A stretch of 64,000 nt of DNA from Myxosarcina sp. GI1 (GCF_000756305.1 NZ_JRFE01000015.1:130238-194237), one strand, 5' to 3'. Positions 52,780-62,541 are shown, counted from the first letter of the stretch. The notes: generated by a model from the sequence alone, not told the origin. Numbers and translations: made by a program.

Positions 52780-54303
52780 CTAATTATTGGCTGCCGATAG
52801 AGCAGCTTCGCGTTCCTCTACTGTTTGGTGTTGGAGATTTTTAAATTTATCTAGTAACCGATCTGCCCAATACTTAACGTCGTAAGTAGTTACAGTTTCA
52901 TACATTTTTGCCATCCGCTCTTTTTGTTCCGATTCTGGCATTTCCAAAGCGCGATCGATCGCTCGATCCATACCGTCAATAGAATAGGGATTAGTTAAAA
53001 TTGCCTCTGGTAGCTCTACTGCCGCACCGACAAACTCGGACAACACTAAAACTCCTTTATCTTCTTTGTGAGCGACGACATATTCTTTGGCAACCAAATT
53101 CAACCCATCACGCAAAGGAGCCGTCCAGCAAATATCTGCTGCTTTGTAGTAAGCTATAAGCTGCGAAAACTCTAGAGGTTGAGTAAACAGTCTAATTGGC
53201 ATCCAGTCTAATTTGCCATAACGACCGTTAATTCTACCCGCCAGTTGTTCGATTGTCTCTTGAGCGTCTTGATAAACTCGCATTCCAGCAGCAGCTTCCA
53301 CGCAAGTCATCACAAAACTAATTTTACCGTGTAGCTCTGGGCGGCGTTCTAGCAAACGCCAGTATGCTTCTAATTTTTCTTGATTGCCCTTGACATAATC
53401 TACTCTGCCTGCGGCAATAATTAATTTACGTCCGTTTAGTTCGGCTTTGATATCAGCCAGATGCTTTTCGGTTTCTGGCTTTTCTAAAGTATTGAGGATA
53501 TGTTGGGGATTAGTACCTACAGGAAAAGCATCGATATTAACTACCTGTTCTTTATAACTCAGTTGGGTCGTAACTTCTGGCTCTGCTAGAGCAAGACCTA
53601 CAGGAGTCATGTGTCCTTGGGAAACTGCTTCTTGCTTTAAAATTTTGACTGGTTTGAGGCTGCGAGCTACGCGCACAAAATTTTCCGAATAGCGGGGAAC
53701 GTGAAAACCAACAATGTCGCAACACAGCAAGCTTTCAGCGATCGCATCTCGCCAGGGCAAAATATTAAATATGTCTACCGAAGGGAACGGAGTATGGTGG
53801 AAAAAGGCGATTCTGGCATCGGGTTTTTGCTGGCGAATATACATAGGCGCGAGCCAGAGATTATAGTCGTGAACCCAAATCAAAGCATCTTCTGCCGCTT
53901 CTTTACAGGCAGCATCGGCAAACAGGCGATTAATCTCCTGAAAATTTTCCCAGTCGGCAGTTTCTGACGTAAAGTGATAGGGAAAAGAATGCAGGATCGG
54001 CCAAAAAGCTTCTTTAGAAGTAATGTGATAGAAGTGTTTTACTTGATCGGCGTTTAAGGGAATGCGTCGTACGTTATAGTTACCTTCTCCTTCAATTTCA
54101 ACTCGCTCTTGAAAATTGGCTTTTTGTTCGGCAGTTACCTGTTTCCAAGCAATCCAAGTTCCCTGATTGACATCTGCAAAAAAGCTTTTTAAAGTAGGTA
54201 CAATTCCATTGGGACTTTTCTTTGGTAAATATAAGGTTTTGCCATCTTTGACTACTTCGTCGTAAGGTTCTCGGTGGTAGAGGATTACTAAAGAAGATTT
54301 CAT
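52780..54303 (-). CDS. ggpS: Glucosylglycerol-phosphate synthase
   Basis: A 507-residue GT20 enzyme (OtsA relative) that joins ADP-glucose and glycerol-3-phosphate to glucosylglycerol phosphate, precursor of the main compatible solute of moderately halotolerant cyanobacteria. Seen features are VLYHREPYDE-type text at the N-terminus (ILYHREPYDE), LIWVHDYNLWLAP, FFHHTPFPSVDIFNILPW, AAGRVDYVKGNQEKLEAY and APLRDGLNLVAKEYV. These follow GgpS rather than trehalose-phosphate synthase. It is divergent from gghA; the phosphatase gene ggpP is not in the window. Confidence 0.93.
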   Translation of the reverse strand: MKSSLVILYHREPYDEVVKDGKTLYLPKKSPNGIVPTLKSFFADVNQGTWIAWKQVTAEQKANFQERVEIEGEGNYNVRRIPLNADQVKHFYHITSKEAFWPILHSFPYHFTSETADWENFQEINRLFADAACKEAAEDALIWVHDYNLWLAPMYIRQQKPDARIAFFHHTPFPSVDIFNILPWRDAIAESLLCCDIVGFHVPRYSENFVRVARSLKPVKILKQEAVSQGHMTPVGLALAEPEVTTQLSYKEQVVNIDAFPVGTNPQHILNTLEKPETEKHLADIKAELNGRKLIIAAGRVDYVKGNQEKLEAYWRLLERRPELHGKISFVMTCVEAAAGMRVYQDAQETIEQLAGRINGRYGKLDWMPIRLFTQPLEFSQLIAYYKAADICWTAPLRDGLNLVAKEYVVAHKEDKGVLVLSEFVGAAVELPEAILTNPYSIDGMDRAIDRALEMPESEQKERMAKMYETVTTYDVKYWADRLLDKFKNLQHQTVEEREAALSAANN

Positions 54304-54931
54304 AGTTATTTGGAGGGTGTTGTTTATTTTCGGTCTTAGCGAGAGTTGAATTGGGACTCATCGATCGCGATAATCACTAAATTTTAACTGGCTATAATGA
54401 ATTTACTCGAAAAACATTATGCAGTTAAAGATTGCCGCGCCGTAAGAAGGCAGAGCAGTAACTGTCGGTCGAGTAAAAAATGCTTGTTTCATTTAATTGA
54501 TTTAAACCAGCAGTTTGATGACACGATCTAGATCTATATTAAAACCCAATCTCAATTTTCAATCTTTTTAATTACTTTCGTTATAGTAACTAGAGTATTT
54601 GCTGCCAAACAAGCAAAGCTCGGGCGTGAGGATCGCTCGTGTATTATTTTACGATGACCGAAAATATGAATATAGTAGAATCCTACACTATTGATGAATG
54701 TAACCCAAATTAGAGTTTTCTTATTGAGGAAGCAGCTAAATTGGTTATTAACGAGCGATTCAGTTTATAGTGGAGTCTTTGACTGAATTTGCAGTCAATT
54801 AATTAAAAAAGTATATGCCGTCTACCCCATACTCACTATTGTTGTATTCTGGCAATGTTACATAACAAAAATATAAATTTATTAGTATTTTGATAATAAC
54901 GGTGCGGTAATGCCTGGCTGTATATCAAAAT
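54304..54931. other. Divergent control region of ggpS and gghA
   Basis: A 628-base AT-rich region between the synthesis and degradation genes for glucosylglycerol. In other cyanobacteria ggpS is salt-induced and a small repressor ORF (ggpR) overlaps its promoter. Here a minus-strand frame starting at 54361 overlaps the ggpS start, but I see no family evidence for it. No obvious operator stands out. Confidence 0.5.
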
Positions 54932-57424
54932 ATGTCCAAGAAAAAGCAAATTAGTTTAATAACCAGAGATAATGGCGTGAAAGTTGAAGCAATAAATAAA
55001 TCGGTCGCATTAGTAGAAGAAGCAACAGGACAATTACTAGCTTGGGCGACAGGTCTAGAATCATCAACCAACAATTACTTAGAGCAAGTCAGAGCCCTGG
55101 CGACAAAACTAGGCGCGCACTATCGTGCTGACGGGCTGACAGAAATTGGTTTTTGGGTACCAGGATTGATGGGAGATGTTTTACACGAGCGAGAGATTTT
55201 TTTAGAAGTCTTTACTCCCCTGGATGAGATTGACTGGCATAATAAAGAACAGAGAATTAGATTTAGACGCGATCGCCTCCAGTTAGAACAGCAAGGAGAA
55301 TTTATCTGGGGTGTAGTGTCGGGAATGCAGGCTGGAACGCGCGATCGAACTGGTTCTTTTTACTGGTTGCGCTATGTAGATCGCGCTCAACAACTGCGGA
55401 CTATTCGCGATTTGGTACCTTATTCTCTGCCCTATGGTATTTTTGCCCCTGCCGAACTCTACGACATAGATAGCTTACAGGCAAATAGAACCGATTTAGA
55501 ATATTTTCGACGCACTGCCGTACCTATTAAGAAAAATGTCATTCCCAGAGTTAGCGATCCGAAAAATATTTTACAGCTTCATGTCGGTACGGCTTCAGCT
55601 GAAGGAACTCTATCGGGATTGACCCGTATTTATCAAAACATTGCCCAGAAGCTAGAAGCAAATACGCCACTAACATCAGCAGAACAAAACTATGTCGGCT
55701 ACGATGCCATAGAACTTCTACCTACCGAACCGACAATCGAATTTCGCGATGAGTATAGTCCTGAAAGTGAGTTTTTCTCTTTCATTTCTGAAGACGAAGA
55801 TATTGTAGAAGTAGAATTAACCAAACCCAATACTCAAGACTGGGGCTATGACGTACCGATTTTAGGTTCTAGCACCACTAATCCTGCCTTGTTAGAAAGT
55901 TTGCGTCCAGACGAAGTAATTGAGTTTATCGCTACGTTGCACAATTTTCCTACTGGACCAATTCAACTTATTTACGATTTAGTATACGGACACGCTGATA
56001 ACCAGAGTGAGTTGCTGATCTCTCGTATGTTTCTCAAAGGTCCTAATATGTACGGTCAGGATCTCAATCATCAATTACCGATGGTTAGAGCAATTTTATT
56101 GGAAATGCAGCGGCGTAAAATCAACAATGGTGTTGATGGGATTCGTATTGATGGCGGTCAGGATTTTCGCTTTTTTAATCCTCTTTCAGGCAGAGTCGAA
56201 TATGACGATGCCTACTTGCTAGCTATGAGCAATGTAGTGCAAGAAATTGGCGGCAATCAAAGACTCTTAGTCACTATTTATGAAGATGGTCGTCCCTGGC
56301 CCGAAGAAGGGTGGGAAGAAAAATCGCGCTACCGCGAACTAATCGAACTGCAACCAGAGTCCTATCAATGGGGACCTCTAATTTTCGCTCATAATACTCC
56401 TACTCTTAAAGGTTTTTGGGAGCGAAAATGGAGTCGCGTTAGAGAAGTAATGGAAATAGGCGATCGCTGGATTACAGGATGTGCCAATCACGATACCGTA
56501 AGACGCGGCAATCAAATCCCTCTCGATAAACCAATTAACTGGCATTTGGGAAAAATTCTCACTCACATACTACATCATGCCTACGACAATCCTGCCATTA
56601 CCATGTGGGTCTATGGTTTTAGCCCTGGGTTGCCTATGGACTTTATTAATGCGACCATGCGCGCTCCCTGGTTATTTTTCCGCAACACCGACGAACAATA
56701 CGGAGTCAAAGTAGTTTCGGAAGAATTTGGCTTTTTAGACTGGCAAATTACTCCCCAACTATACAAGCAATCATATTGCTTTCCCCGTCTTAAATCTTTA
56801 GGCTTCAAACAACTACCGCAGCTACAGGAGTTTGGTCGAGCTTTACAGGTAGCGATGATTAAACAAGATTACAATTTAGCAGAGGTAGTAGAGGTTTTGC
56901 GTTCCTGTACCGACGGCAATTGTATTGATGAGACTTCGCCGTACAAAGAACTGAGGCGCGGTACGATGGTTCGCTTCCTCAAAAAGCTCGATGAAGACAG
57001 ACTCAAGAGTTTTGCGTTGCTGTTTATGGAAGATTGCTATCAAATATGTAATGTCGCCCATTATCAATCTCAACTCAATGCGGCACATACTAAATTTAAT
57101 CTTTCTCTAAGGCAGTTTCGTCACCAGCATCCTTGGCTACAAAAAAATATTTTGGCTACAGATACTTTTGATAAGCTTGAAGATCCAGAGAGAACGATAG
57201 TTTATGGAGTGCGTTACGCTCCCGACACTGACAAACCCACAGTTGCAATGGTAGGCAATTGGGAAGGAGAACCTATAACTCTCAATATCGAAGAGTTATT
57301 AAAAGTTAAGCGCGATCGCTTGCAGGTGGCGATCGCAACTCCTGGTTTAATAGTTGAAGATCTTAGTTCTGTAACTCTAGCTAATAGTCAAAGCTTGTTA
57401 TTAACCGCTAATGAGACTGACTAA
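54932..57424 (+). CDS. gghA: Glucosylglycerol hydrolase (GghA-like)
   Basis: An 830-residue enzyme matching cyanobacterial GghA, which hydrolyses glucosylglycerol to glucose and glycerol and lowers solute levels when salinity falls. The centre is a GH13-like barrel: LIYDLVYGHADNQS, VDGIRIDGGQDFRFF (about 401-415, nucleophile Asp region), LVTIYEDGRPWPEEGWE (acid/base Glu region) and ITGCANHDTVRRG (about 515-527). An N-terminal domain of about 280 residues precedes it. It is divergent from ggpS, with a hairpin repeat 7 bases after its stop. Confidence 0.88.
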   Translation: MSKKKQISLITRDNGVKVEAINKSVALVEEATGQLLAWATGLESSTNNYLEQVRALATKLGAHYRADGLTEIGFWVPGLMGDVLHEREIFLEVFTPLDEIDWHNKEQRIRFRRDRLQLEQQGEFIWGVVSGMQAGTRDRTGSFYWLRYVDRAQQLRTIRDLVPYSLPYGIFAPAELYDIDSLQANRTDLEYFRRTAVPIKKNVIPRVSDPKNILQLHVGTASAEGTLSGLTRIYQNIAQKLEANTPLTSAEQNYVGYDAIELLPTEPTIEFRDEYSPESEFFSFISEDEDIVEVELTKPNTQDWGYDVPILGSSTTNPALLESLRPDEVIEFIATLHNFPTGPIQLIYDLVYGHADNQSELLISRMFLKGPNMYGQDLNHQLPMVRAILLEMQRRKINNGVDGIRIDGGQDFRFFNPLSGRVEYDDAYLLAMSNVVQEIGGNQRLLVTIYEDGRPWPEEGWEEKSRYRELIELQPESYQWGPLIFAHNTPTLKGFWERKWSRVREVMEIGDRWITGCANHDTVRRGNQIPLDKPINWHLGKILTHILHHAYDNPAITMWVYGFSPGLPMDFINATMRAPWLFFRNTDEQYGVKVVSEEFGFLDWQITPQLYKQSYCFPRLKSLGFKQLPQLQEFGRALQVAMIKQDYNLAEVVEVLRSCTDGNCIDETSPYKELRRGTMVRFLKKLDEDRLKSFALLFMEDCYQICNVAHYQSQLNAAHTKFNLSLRQFRHQHPWLQKNILATDTFDKLEDPERTIVYGVRYAPDTDKPTVAMVGNWEGEPITLNIEELLKVKRDRLQVAIATPGLIVEDLSSVTLANSQSLLLTANETD

Positions 57425-57430
57425 TATAGT

Positions 57431-57456
57431 TTGGGGACGCTTACAAACGTCCCCAA
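57431..57456. repeat. TTGGGGACG/CGTCCCCAA hairpin repeat, likely terminator
   Basis: A 9-bp perfect stem with an 8-base loop, related in sequence to the hairpin at 45747-45765 and likewise 7 bases after a stop codon. Confidence 0.6.
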
Positions 57457-57537
57457 CCGTCAAATATTTAAAAAATCAGCAGAAATTTTTATTAAACTTC
57501 TTGCAAAAGTTGATTAGGAATAAAAATTAATTTCTTT

Positions 57538-57600
57538 CCCCTTAATCTTTACCCTTTACCCTTTACCAAAGGAAAATTTATCGGGCTTGTGCAAGATGTC
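57538..57600. repeat. Dispersed repeat variant: pyrimidine tract plus CTTGTGCAAGATGTC
   Basis: Three to four CTTTACC-like units (57547-57567) are followed by CTTGTGCAAGATGTC (57586-57600), a diverged form of the unit at 28360-28422 and 32124-32182. It abuts the stop codon of the next minus-strand gene. Confidence 0.4.
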
Positions 57601-58178
57601 TATCCTTCAGTCAAACCACCGAACGTACCTTTGAGAGCGGCAATTGCGTCTTCTGCTGCCGACCAAATACTGTCTTCTGGTTCTTCTCCTACCAACTGAC
57701 GAGTACCGTATAAATAGATCGCGCTTTTTAATTGTTCTTGGTGAGCGCGGTTTTTAAAGTTAACTTTGTTAATAGGATCGACTAGCTTTTGTAAAATGCC
57801 GTCTGTAGCCTGGGCTGCCTTGTGAACTAACAAACCAGTCATCACTAACTGGTGTTTTAGCCCTTCATGCTGCATAATTTTTTCATATACATCGAGTTTG
57901 CTTCCCGACATAAGCTCTTCGATAGTTCCTACCATGCTTTCTACGGTGTTGCTAGGATCGGAAGTCATTTCCAAATCTGAGATCGCTTCATCGATCGCAG
58001 TCAAACTTTTGCGATCGTCTTCTAACATATCATTGAGGTTTTCTGTAACTTTATTTTCGCCTTTACAAGCTTCAAGTAATTTTTCTTCGTTAGAAATCAT
58101 TAGATTTTGCAGAGCTTTCATATCTGCTAGCTTGCGCGCGATCGCATTTTTTTTGGTTGTTTCTAATGTAGCTGCCAT
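57600..58178 (-). CDS. Conserved cyanobacterial helical protein, hemerythrin-associated N-terminal type
   Basis: A 192-residue, almost all-helical, acidic protein. It recalls the N-terminal half of longer cyanobacterial proteins that end in a hemerythrin (HHE) domain: ARKLADMKALQNLMI, the LKHQLVMTGLLVHKAAQ helix and VNFKNRAHQEQLKSAIYLYG. The HHE part itself is absent, so this would be a short paralogue. The His residues in these helices could bind metal, but no HHE motif is complete. Function unknown. Monocistronic. Confidence 0.6.
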   Translation of the reverse strand: MAATLETTKKNAIARKLADMKALQNLMISNEEKLLEACKGENKVTENLNDMLEDDRKSLTAIDEAISDLEMTSDPSNTVESMVGTIEELMSGSKLDVYEKIMQHEGLKHQLVMTGLLVHKAAQATDGILQKLVDPINKVNFKNRAHQEQLKSAIYLYGTRQLVGEEPEDSIWSAAEDAIAALKGTFGGLTEG

Positions 58179-58517
58179 TTTTATTTAAAAATTCTACAAA
58201 TCTGACTTAATATTTTTAGTTTTACGCTAATAAAAATTAGAAACATCGTACTTACGAGTGATTAGAATACAGTTTTTTAAAATTATATTTAGGAAAATTC
58301 TATTTTAGAAATCGTAATAAAAATCAAATGACCTGCAAATAAAAAAATACTAGCTTACTAATTTACGTCTTTAGATAGATTCAATTTTAATTTATGTCAT
58401 ACGCAATTGATTTAATTTAAAATTAAATAGAGTATTTTTTATTTCTGTCTAGTTGCAGTTTACTTTTGTTTATATTTTTTAATTTTTAGTGATTACAAAC
58501 TTTTGAATTTTATAATA
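58179..58517. other. AT-rich intergenic region
   Basis: A 339-base, very AT-rich divergent region between the helical protein and DUF2993 genes. I see no repeat, hairpin or small gene in it. Confidence 0.5.
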
Positions 58518-59351
58518 ATGAATGCTAGAGCGTCAAATAACTTTTGTATAACAAAAGCTGCATTAAATAAAGCCGCAGAATTATATTTATCCAGTCAGGT
58601 AAATAAATCTAAAAGTCTAGAAATAGATATAGATAGCGAAGCAAATAAGCTTATCAAAGGCGAAATAAACTCTATTAATTTTAACGGCAAAGAAATAGTT
58701 GTTTTTCAAGATATTAGTATTAAGGAAATAAACCTTAAGTCAGACAGCATAAATTTAGATTTATTAGAAGCTATTTCTGGTACTATTAAATTAGAAAAGC
58801 CAAGCAATATTCAAGGACAAATAATTTTAAGTCAGGCAGACTGTAACCATTTAATAAATTCTAAATATTTAGCAACTCTTTTAGAACGGCTGCCAATAAA
58901 AATTGACGAGCGGTTATTTACATTTGATATACGACACGCTAAATGCGACTTAAAAGATAATAACAAACTAACTTTAAGTGCAGAATTAATTTTGTCTAAT
59001 TGTTTTCAGTTCGCGTCCTTAGAGAGCCAAAAATGTACAAATTCAGGTATCGAAAAAATATCAAAATTTGAAATCGATCTATTGTTGGTTGAAGATGGAC
59101 GAAAAATAATTTTTGAAGGGGGCAAATATCAAGAAAACCAAACTCTATCTTTAGAAGCTACAGTTGCAGTTCTTGGAAAAATTAGAGATTTGGTGTATTT
59201 TCGTCACTTTACCTCCCCTAGCTTAAATTTTCAAATAAAAACAATTGAGGTTAAAGCCGAACAAATAATTCTCGATCTCGATGCTACTGTAAACCAACTA
59301 CCCGACTCTTTAGAAAGTTCGTTGATAACCGCAGCTTTAGAAATAAACTAA
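58518..59351 (+). CDS. DUF2993 (LmeA-like) lipid-binding protein
   Basis: A 277-residue protein from the ATG at 58518 (the TTG at 58503 is not favoured). The beta-rich DUF2993 pattern is visible: LEIDIDSEANKLIKGEINSI, IVVFQDISIKEINLKSDSI, GQIILSQADCNHLI and LSAELILS. The family includes mycobacterial LmeA and many cyanobacterial proteins thought to bind or move phospholipids. There is no clear signal peptide, unlike many members. Base composition is more AT-rich than neighbours. Confidence 0.8.
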   Translation: MNARASNNFCITKAALNKAAELYLSSQVNKSKSLEIDIDSEANKLIKGEINSINFNGKEIVVFQDISIKEINLKSDSINLDLLEAISGTIKLEKPSNIQGQIILSQADCNHLINSKYLATLLERLPIKIDERLFTFDIRHAKCDLKDNNKLTLSAELILSNCFQFASLESQKCTNSGIEKISKFEIDLLLVEDGRKIIFEGGKYQENQTLSLEATVAVLGKIRDLVYFRHFTSPSLNFQIKTIEVKAEQIILDLDATVNQLPDSLESSLITAALEIN

Positions 59352-59394
59352 TTTATCATTTATTTTAGCTAAAACTAAAATTTAACTAACTTTA

Positions 59395-60024
59395 TTATTG
59401 AGTAGAGTTAGTTTCTTCCGAGTCTGACATAGGCGACTGATTTACTGTTGGCTCCAAATTCTGCTTGATAATATTTAGAACAACTTGAGGATCGGTTGCT
59501 TGCTGCATGATTTGAGCTTCCCAATCATAGCGATTGCGCACGCTGGGCATATCGGTTCGTAACTCTTCAATAAGTTCGATTAGTTTGGCAATTTTTTGTT
59601 CTGTCAATAGTTCGATCTGTAAGATTAAATGCGATCGCTGTTCTGCTAATTTATCTTGACGTGCTTGCTGTACTAAAACTCCTGTAGCAATAAGTAGAGA
59701 CGCTACGTCTATTCCCATTTCCTGTAAGTCAAATTTGGGTAAGTTCCAGGGTAGCGAACTCGGCGCAAAATGACTGCATAAACCCCAGCTAACAAACAAA
59801 ATCAGCTGAAGATATAAAAATTCTGGCTTACCAAAAAAAGCAGCAACTCGAGTTAAGACACGCTCGTGAATTGGTATATCCTTAACCTGTTTTGCTTGAA
59901 AACCAATTACGGATTCAATGTTTTTTAATACCTGTTCTGATAAAGGATATTTTTTGCCATTGATAAACACCGAGTCTGCTGAAGTAGTGATAACAGGAGA
60001 GGAATCTTGACAATCGGCAACCAT
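59395..60024 (-). CDS. DUF1003 membrane protein
   Basis: A 209-residue protein with an N-terminal soluble part, the DUF1003 core and two membrane helices (about 76-95, LYLQLILFVSWGLCSHFA, and about 110-125, DVASLLIATGVLVQQA). Between them is a segment like the family WNxxxxxxxFDxxP loop (LPWNLPKFDLQEMG). After the second helix come QARQDKLAEQRSHL and a coiled-coil cytoplasmic tail. Function unknown. Confidence 0.85.
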   Translation of the reverse strand: MVADCQDSSPVITTSADSVFINGKKYPLSEQVLKNIESVIGFQAKQVKDIPIHERVLTRVAAFFGKPEFLYLQLILFVSWGLCSHFAPSSLPWNLPKFDLQEMGIDVASLLIATGVLVQQARQDKLAEQRSHLILQIELLTEQKIAKLIELIEELRTDMPSVRNRYDWEAQIMQQATDPQVVLNIIKQNLEPTVNQSPMSDSEETNSTQ

Positions 60025-60219
60025 AGTATTGGTATTTTTTTACAGTTAATTTGGCAGGTAAACATTATTATGATTATGACAGTATAAAAAAAGAAATACA
60101 CGATGCCAATGATAGCGATCGCCTAATGACCAAGCGATCGATATTATATTTAGTATCTGCACGAGCATTAAATCTAATAAATTGTTTATTTTTAGTACGA
60201 CCGAAGGAAGATAACTAAA

Positions 60220-60723
60220 TTGACTGACAAACAAATTGGTAAGCCTCAGCTACCCAAACTACCTACTTCAGAAATCGAGCCCGACAAGGGTTTGCAGGCA
60301 AAAACCCAACGCTGGTTTGAATATCCTGTCAAAGCACAGCCACATCATACCGATTATGCTGGTATAGTTTGGCACGGAACTTATCTAACCTGGATGGAAT
60401 CTGCCAGAGTCGAATATTTGCGCTCTATTGGTATTGATTTTTCTAATTTGGTTGCTATGGGGTGCGATTTGCCTGTAGTCGAATTATCGCTACGCTATCA
60501 TCGCCCAGTTCGGTTGGGTACATCGGCAGTAGTAAAAACTCGTTTGATTGAAACCGAAGGCGTACGCATTCATTGGGACTATCGCATTCTGTCATTGGAT
60601 GGTGAAGAATTATACGTGACGGGGAGAGTAACTTTGGTAGGGATCGATCGCGAAAAAGGTAAAATTATGCGTCAATTACCAGCTAGCGTTCAAGATGCTT
60701 TGGTAAAAGTGACTCAAACTTGA
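60220..60723 (+). CDS. YbgC-type acyl-CoA thioesterase (hotdog fold)
   Basis: A 167-residue hotdog thioesterase. HHTDYAGIVWHGTYLTWMES contains the catalytic Asp of the 4HBT family, followed by ARVEYLRSIGID and VVELSLRYHRPVRLGT. In cyanobacteria one such enzyme hydrolyses 1,4-dihydroxy-2-naphthoyl-CoA in phylloquinone synthesis, and this is a candidate. The start is a TTG at 60220, the only start codon after the in-frame TAG at 60193, with GGAAG at 60206-60210. Confidence 0.85.
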   Translation: MTDKQIGKPQLPKLPTSEIEPDKGLQAKTQRWFEYPVKAQPHHTDYAGIVWHGTYLTWMESARVEYLRSIGIDFSNLVAMGCDLPVVELSLRYHRPVRLGTSAVVKTRLIETEGVRIHWDYRILSLDGEELYVTGRVTLVGIDREKGKIMRQLPASVQDALVKVTQT

Positions 60724-60724
60724 T

Positions 60725-61408
60725 TTACAGCTTAATTAGACTTACAGCAATATTACCAGAAAAACACACATCGACATCGGTTCCAGGAGAGCGATCGCGT
60801 TTGGCATATTCTCCCTGATAGTAATATAAATCTTCCTCAACTCGATAATCTACAGGCAGAGGGTCAATACTGAGATCGCAGAACACGATTTTTGGTTCTG
60901 GTGCATTTGGTTCTAAATGGGGCAAATTGACATTCCAAAAACTATAAGGTGGCAGCGAACGGTGGAATAAAGTTTCTAAAACTCTAGCCGTCCAGCGACT
61001 AGCTACTTGCCAGTCAACAATTAATGGTCTTTTAATCCAGTGAGAAATTGCTATACCGGGTATACCATGTATAGCTGCTTCTCTTACCGCCGCTACTGTC
61101 CCCGAAATGTAAATATCCGTACCTAAATTTCCCCCAGCATTGATTCCTGAAAGCACCCAGGTAATTTTTTTATTTTTGGCAATTTGAGTTATTGCCATGC
61201 GGCTACAGTCAGCAGGAGTACCATCTACCGCATATTCTACAGGCGATCGCTTCTGAAGGTGAATTGGTTTACTAGTAGTTACGCGATGTCCGCAACCCGA
61301 TAAAGGCGATTTCGGCGCGACAATAATATTTTTTTGGGTTACTGCGTGCTGCAAAGCTTGAATGCCTGGAGCATCAATACCATCATCATTAGTTAAAATT
61401 ATGGTCAT
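60725..61408 (-). CDS. surE: 5'/3'-nucleotidase SurE
   Basis: A 227-residue survival protein E, a metal-dependent nucleoside monophosphate phosphatase. The N-terminal ILTNDDGIDAPGI provides the Asp-Asp metal ligands. GCGHRVTTSKPIHL holds the Ser/Thr region, and the WVLSGINAGGNLGTDIYISG motif carries the conserved Asn. Its ATG overlaps the stop codon of the upstream Old Yellow Enzyme gene by 4 bases (ATGA), so the two are translationally coupled. Confidence 0.95.
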   Translation of the reverse strand: MTIILTNDDGIDAPGIQALQHAVTQKNIIVAPKSPLSGCGHRVTTSKPIHLQKRSPVEYAVDGTPADCSRMAITQIAKNKKITWVLSGINAGGNLGTDIYISGTVAAVREAAIHGIPGIAISHWIKRPLIVDWQVASRWTARVLETLFHRSLPPYSFWNVNLPHLEPNAPEPKIVFCDLSIDPLPVDYRVEEDLYYYQGEYAKRDRSPGTDVDVCFSGNIAVSLIKL

Positions 61409-62541
61409 GCTCTGGCTATAGTTTGAGTAGCATTAGACTTTTGATAGGTAGGAAAATCCGTGTAGCCTTCAGCTTCAAAGGAATACCAAATGGACTGGTC
61501 GGCATCGGGATTGAGTTCCCAGTTATTGGCAAAACGGGCAACTAGATCGGGATTACTGATATACGGTCTACCAAAGGCAATTAAATCGGCATCTCCGTTA
61601 GCGATCGCTTTTTCGGCTGATTCTTTGTCATATCCGCAATTACCCATAACAGTTCCGTCGTATATTTTTCTTATTTCTGCTAGAGTCATCGGCTCTCCAA
61701 GTTCGTGGAAACCAAATGCTAATCCGTCAAGTACGTGCAAATATGCCAATCCATGATTGTTTAACTGTTGGATAACATAGGTAAAAGTTTCTCGATAATC
61801 TGGCGAACCCATATCATTATAAATGCCATTCGGAGAAAGTCTCACGCCTACTCGTCCTGTATCCCAAACACTCAAAACAGCTTCAACAACTTCTTTTAAA
61901 AATCGATAGCGATTTTCTAAACTGCCGCCATATTTATCGCTGCGGTGATTGGTTTTAGACTGCAAGAATTCATCAAGAAGATAACCATTAGCACTATGAA
62001 TTTCTACCCCATCAAAACCAGCTTGTTTGGCGTTGGCTGCTGCTTGGCGATAGTCTTCCACTATTTGAGGAATTTCTTCGGTTTCTAAAGCCCTGGGAGT
62101 TTCATGGGGCTGTTTGCCGTTCGGTGTATGTACTTCCGCTCCTTCATGTCTAATTGCTGAAGGTGCGACGGGAAGCTGGTTGTTGGGTTGAAAGCTGCTA
62201 TGAGAAGCTCGTCCCGTATGCCATAGCTGCATGAAAATTGGCGTACCTTTGGCGTGTACCGCATCGACAACTTGTTTCCAAGCTTCGGTTTGCTCTGCTG
62301 TATAAACACCAGGAGTATGTTGCCAACCATTTGCCTGTTGGGAAATAGTCGTAGCTTCGGTAATAATTAAACCCGCACCCGCTCGTTGGGCGTAATACTC
62401 TGCCATCAAAGCATTGGGTATTCTTTCTTTACCAGCACGCGATCGAGTCAAAGGAGCCATAATCGCGCGGTTTTTTAAAGATAGATCGTTGTTAAGTTTA
62501 AAAGCACTTAATAGCTGTAGAGAATTTGTCTGAGAAGTCAT
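61405..62541 (-). CDS. Old Yellow Enzyme-family alkene reductase
   Basis: A 378-residue FMN TIM-barrel reductase (NemA/OYE class) using NADPH to reduce activated C=C bonds, often in detoxifying electrophiles. Visible features are RAIMAPLTRSRAG, the FMN/substrate region IFMQLWHTGRASH, DGVEIHSANGYLLDEFLQ with the conserved His and Asn, and IAFGRPYISNPDLVARF. It is the first gene of an operon with surE. The following PEBP and GST genes are on the same strand further upstream, perhaps a stress-response neighbourhood. Confidence 0.95.
   Translation of the reverse strand: MTSQTNSLQLLSAFKLNNDLSLKNRAIMAPLTRSRAGKERIPNALMAEYYAQRAGAGLIITEATTISQQANGWQHTPGVYTAEQTEAWKQVVDAVHAKGTPIFMQLWHTGRASHSSFQPNNQLPVAPSAIRHEGAEVHTPNGKQPHETPRALETEEIPQIVEDYRQAAANAKQAGFDGVEIHSANGYLLDEFLQSKTNHRSDKYGGSLENRYRFLKEVVEAVLSVWDTGRVGVRLSPNGIYNDMGSPDYRETFTYVIQQLNNHGLAYLHVLDGLAFGFHELGEPMTLAEIRKIYDGTVMGNCGYDKESAEKAIANGDADLIAFGRPYISNPDLVARFANNWELNPDADQSIWYSFEAEGYTDFPTYQKSNATQTIARA

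Noticed and set aside
54098-54361. 87-codon frame overlapping the ggpS start, considered as a GgpR-like repressor
   Set aside because: Position is suggestive, but the frame runs inside ggpS and no sequence evidence supports it.
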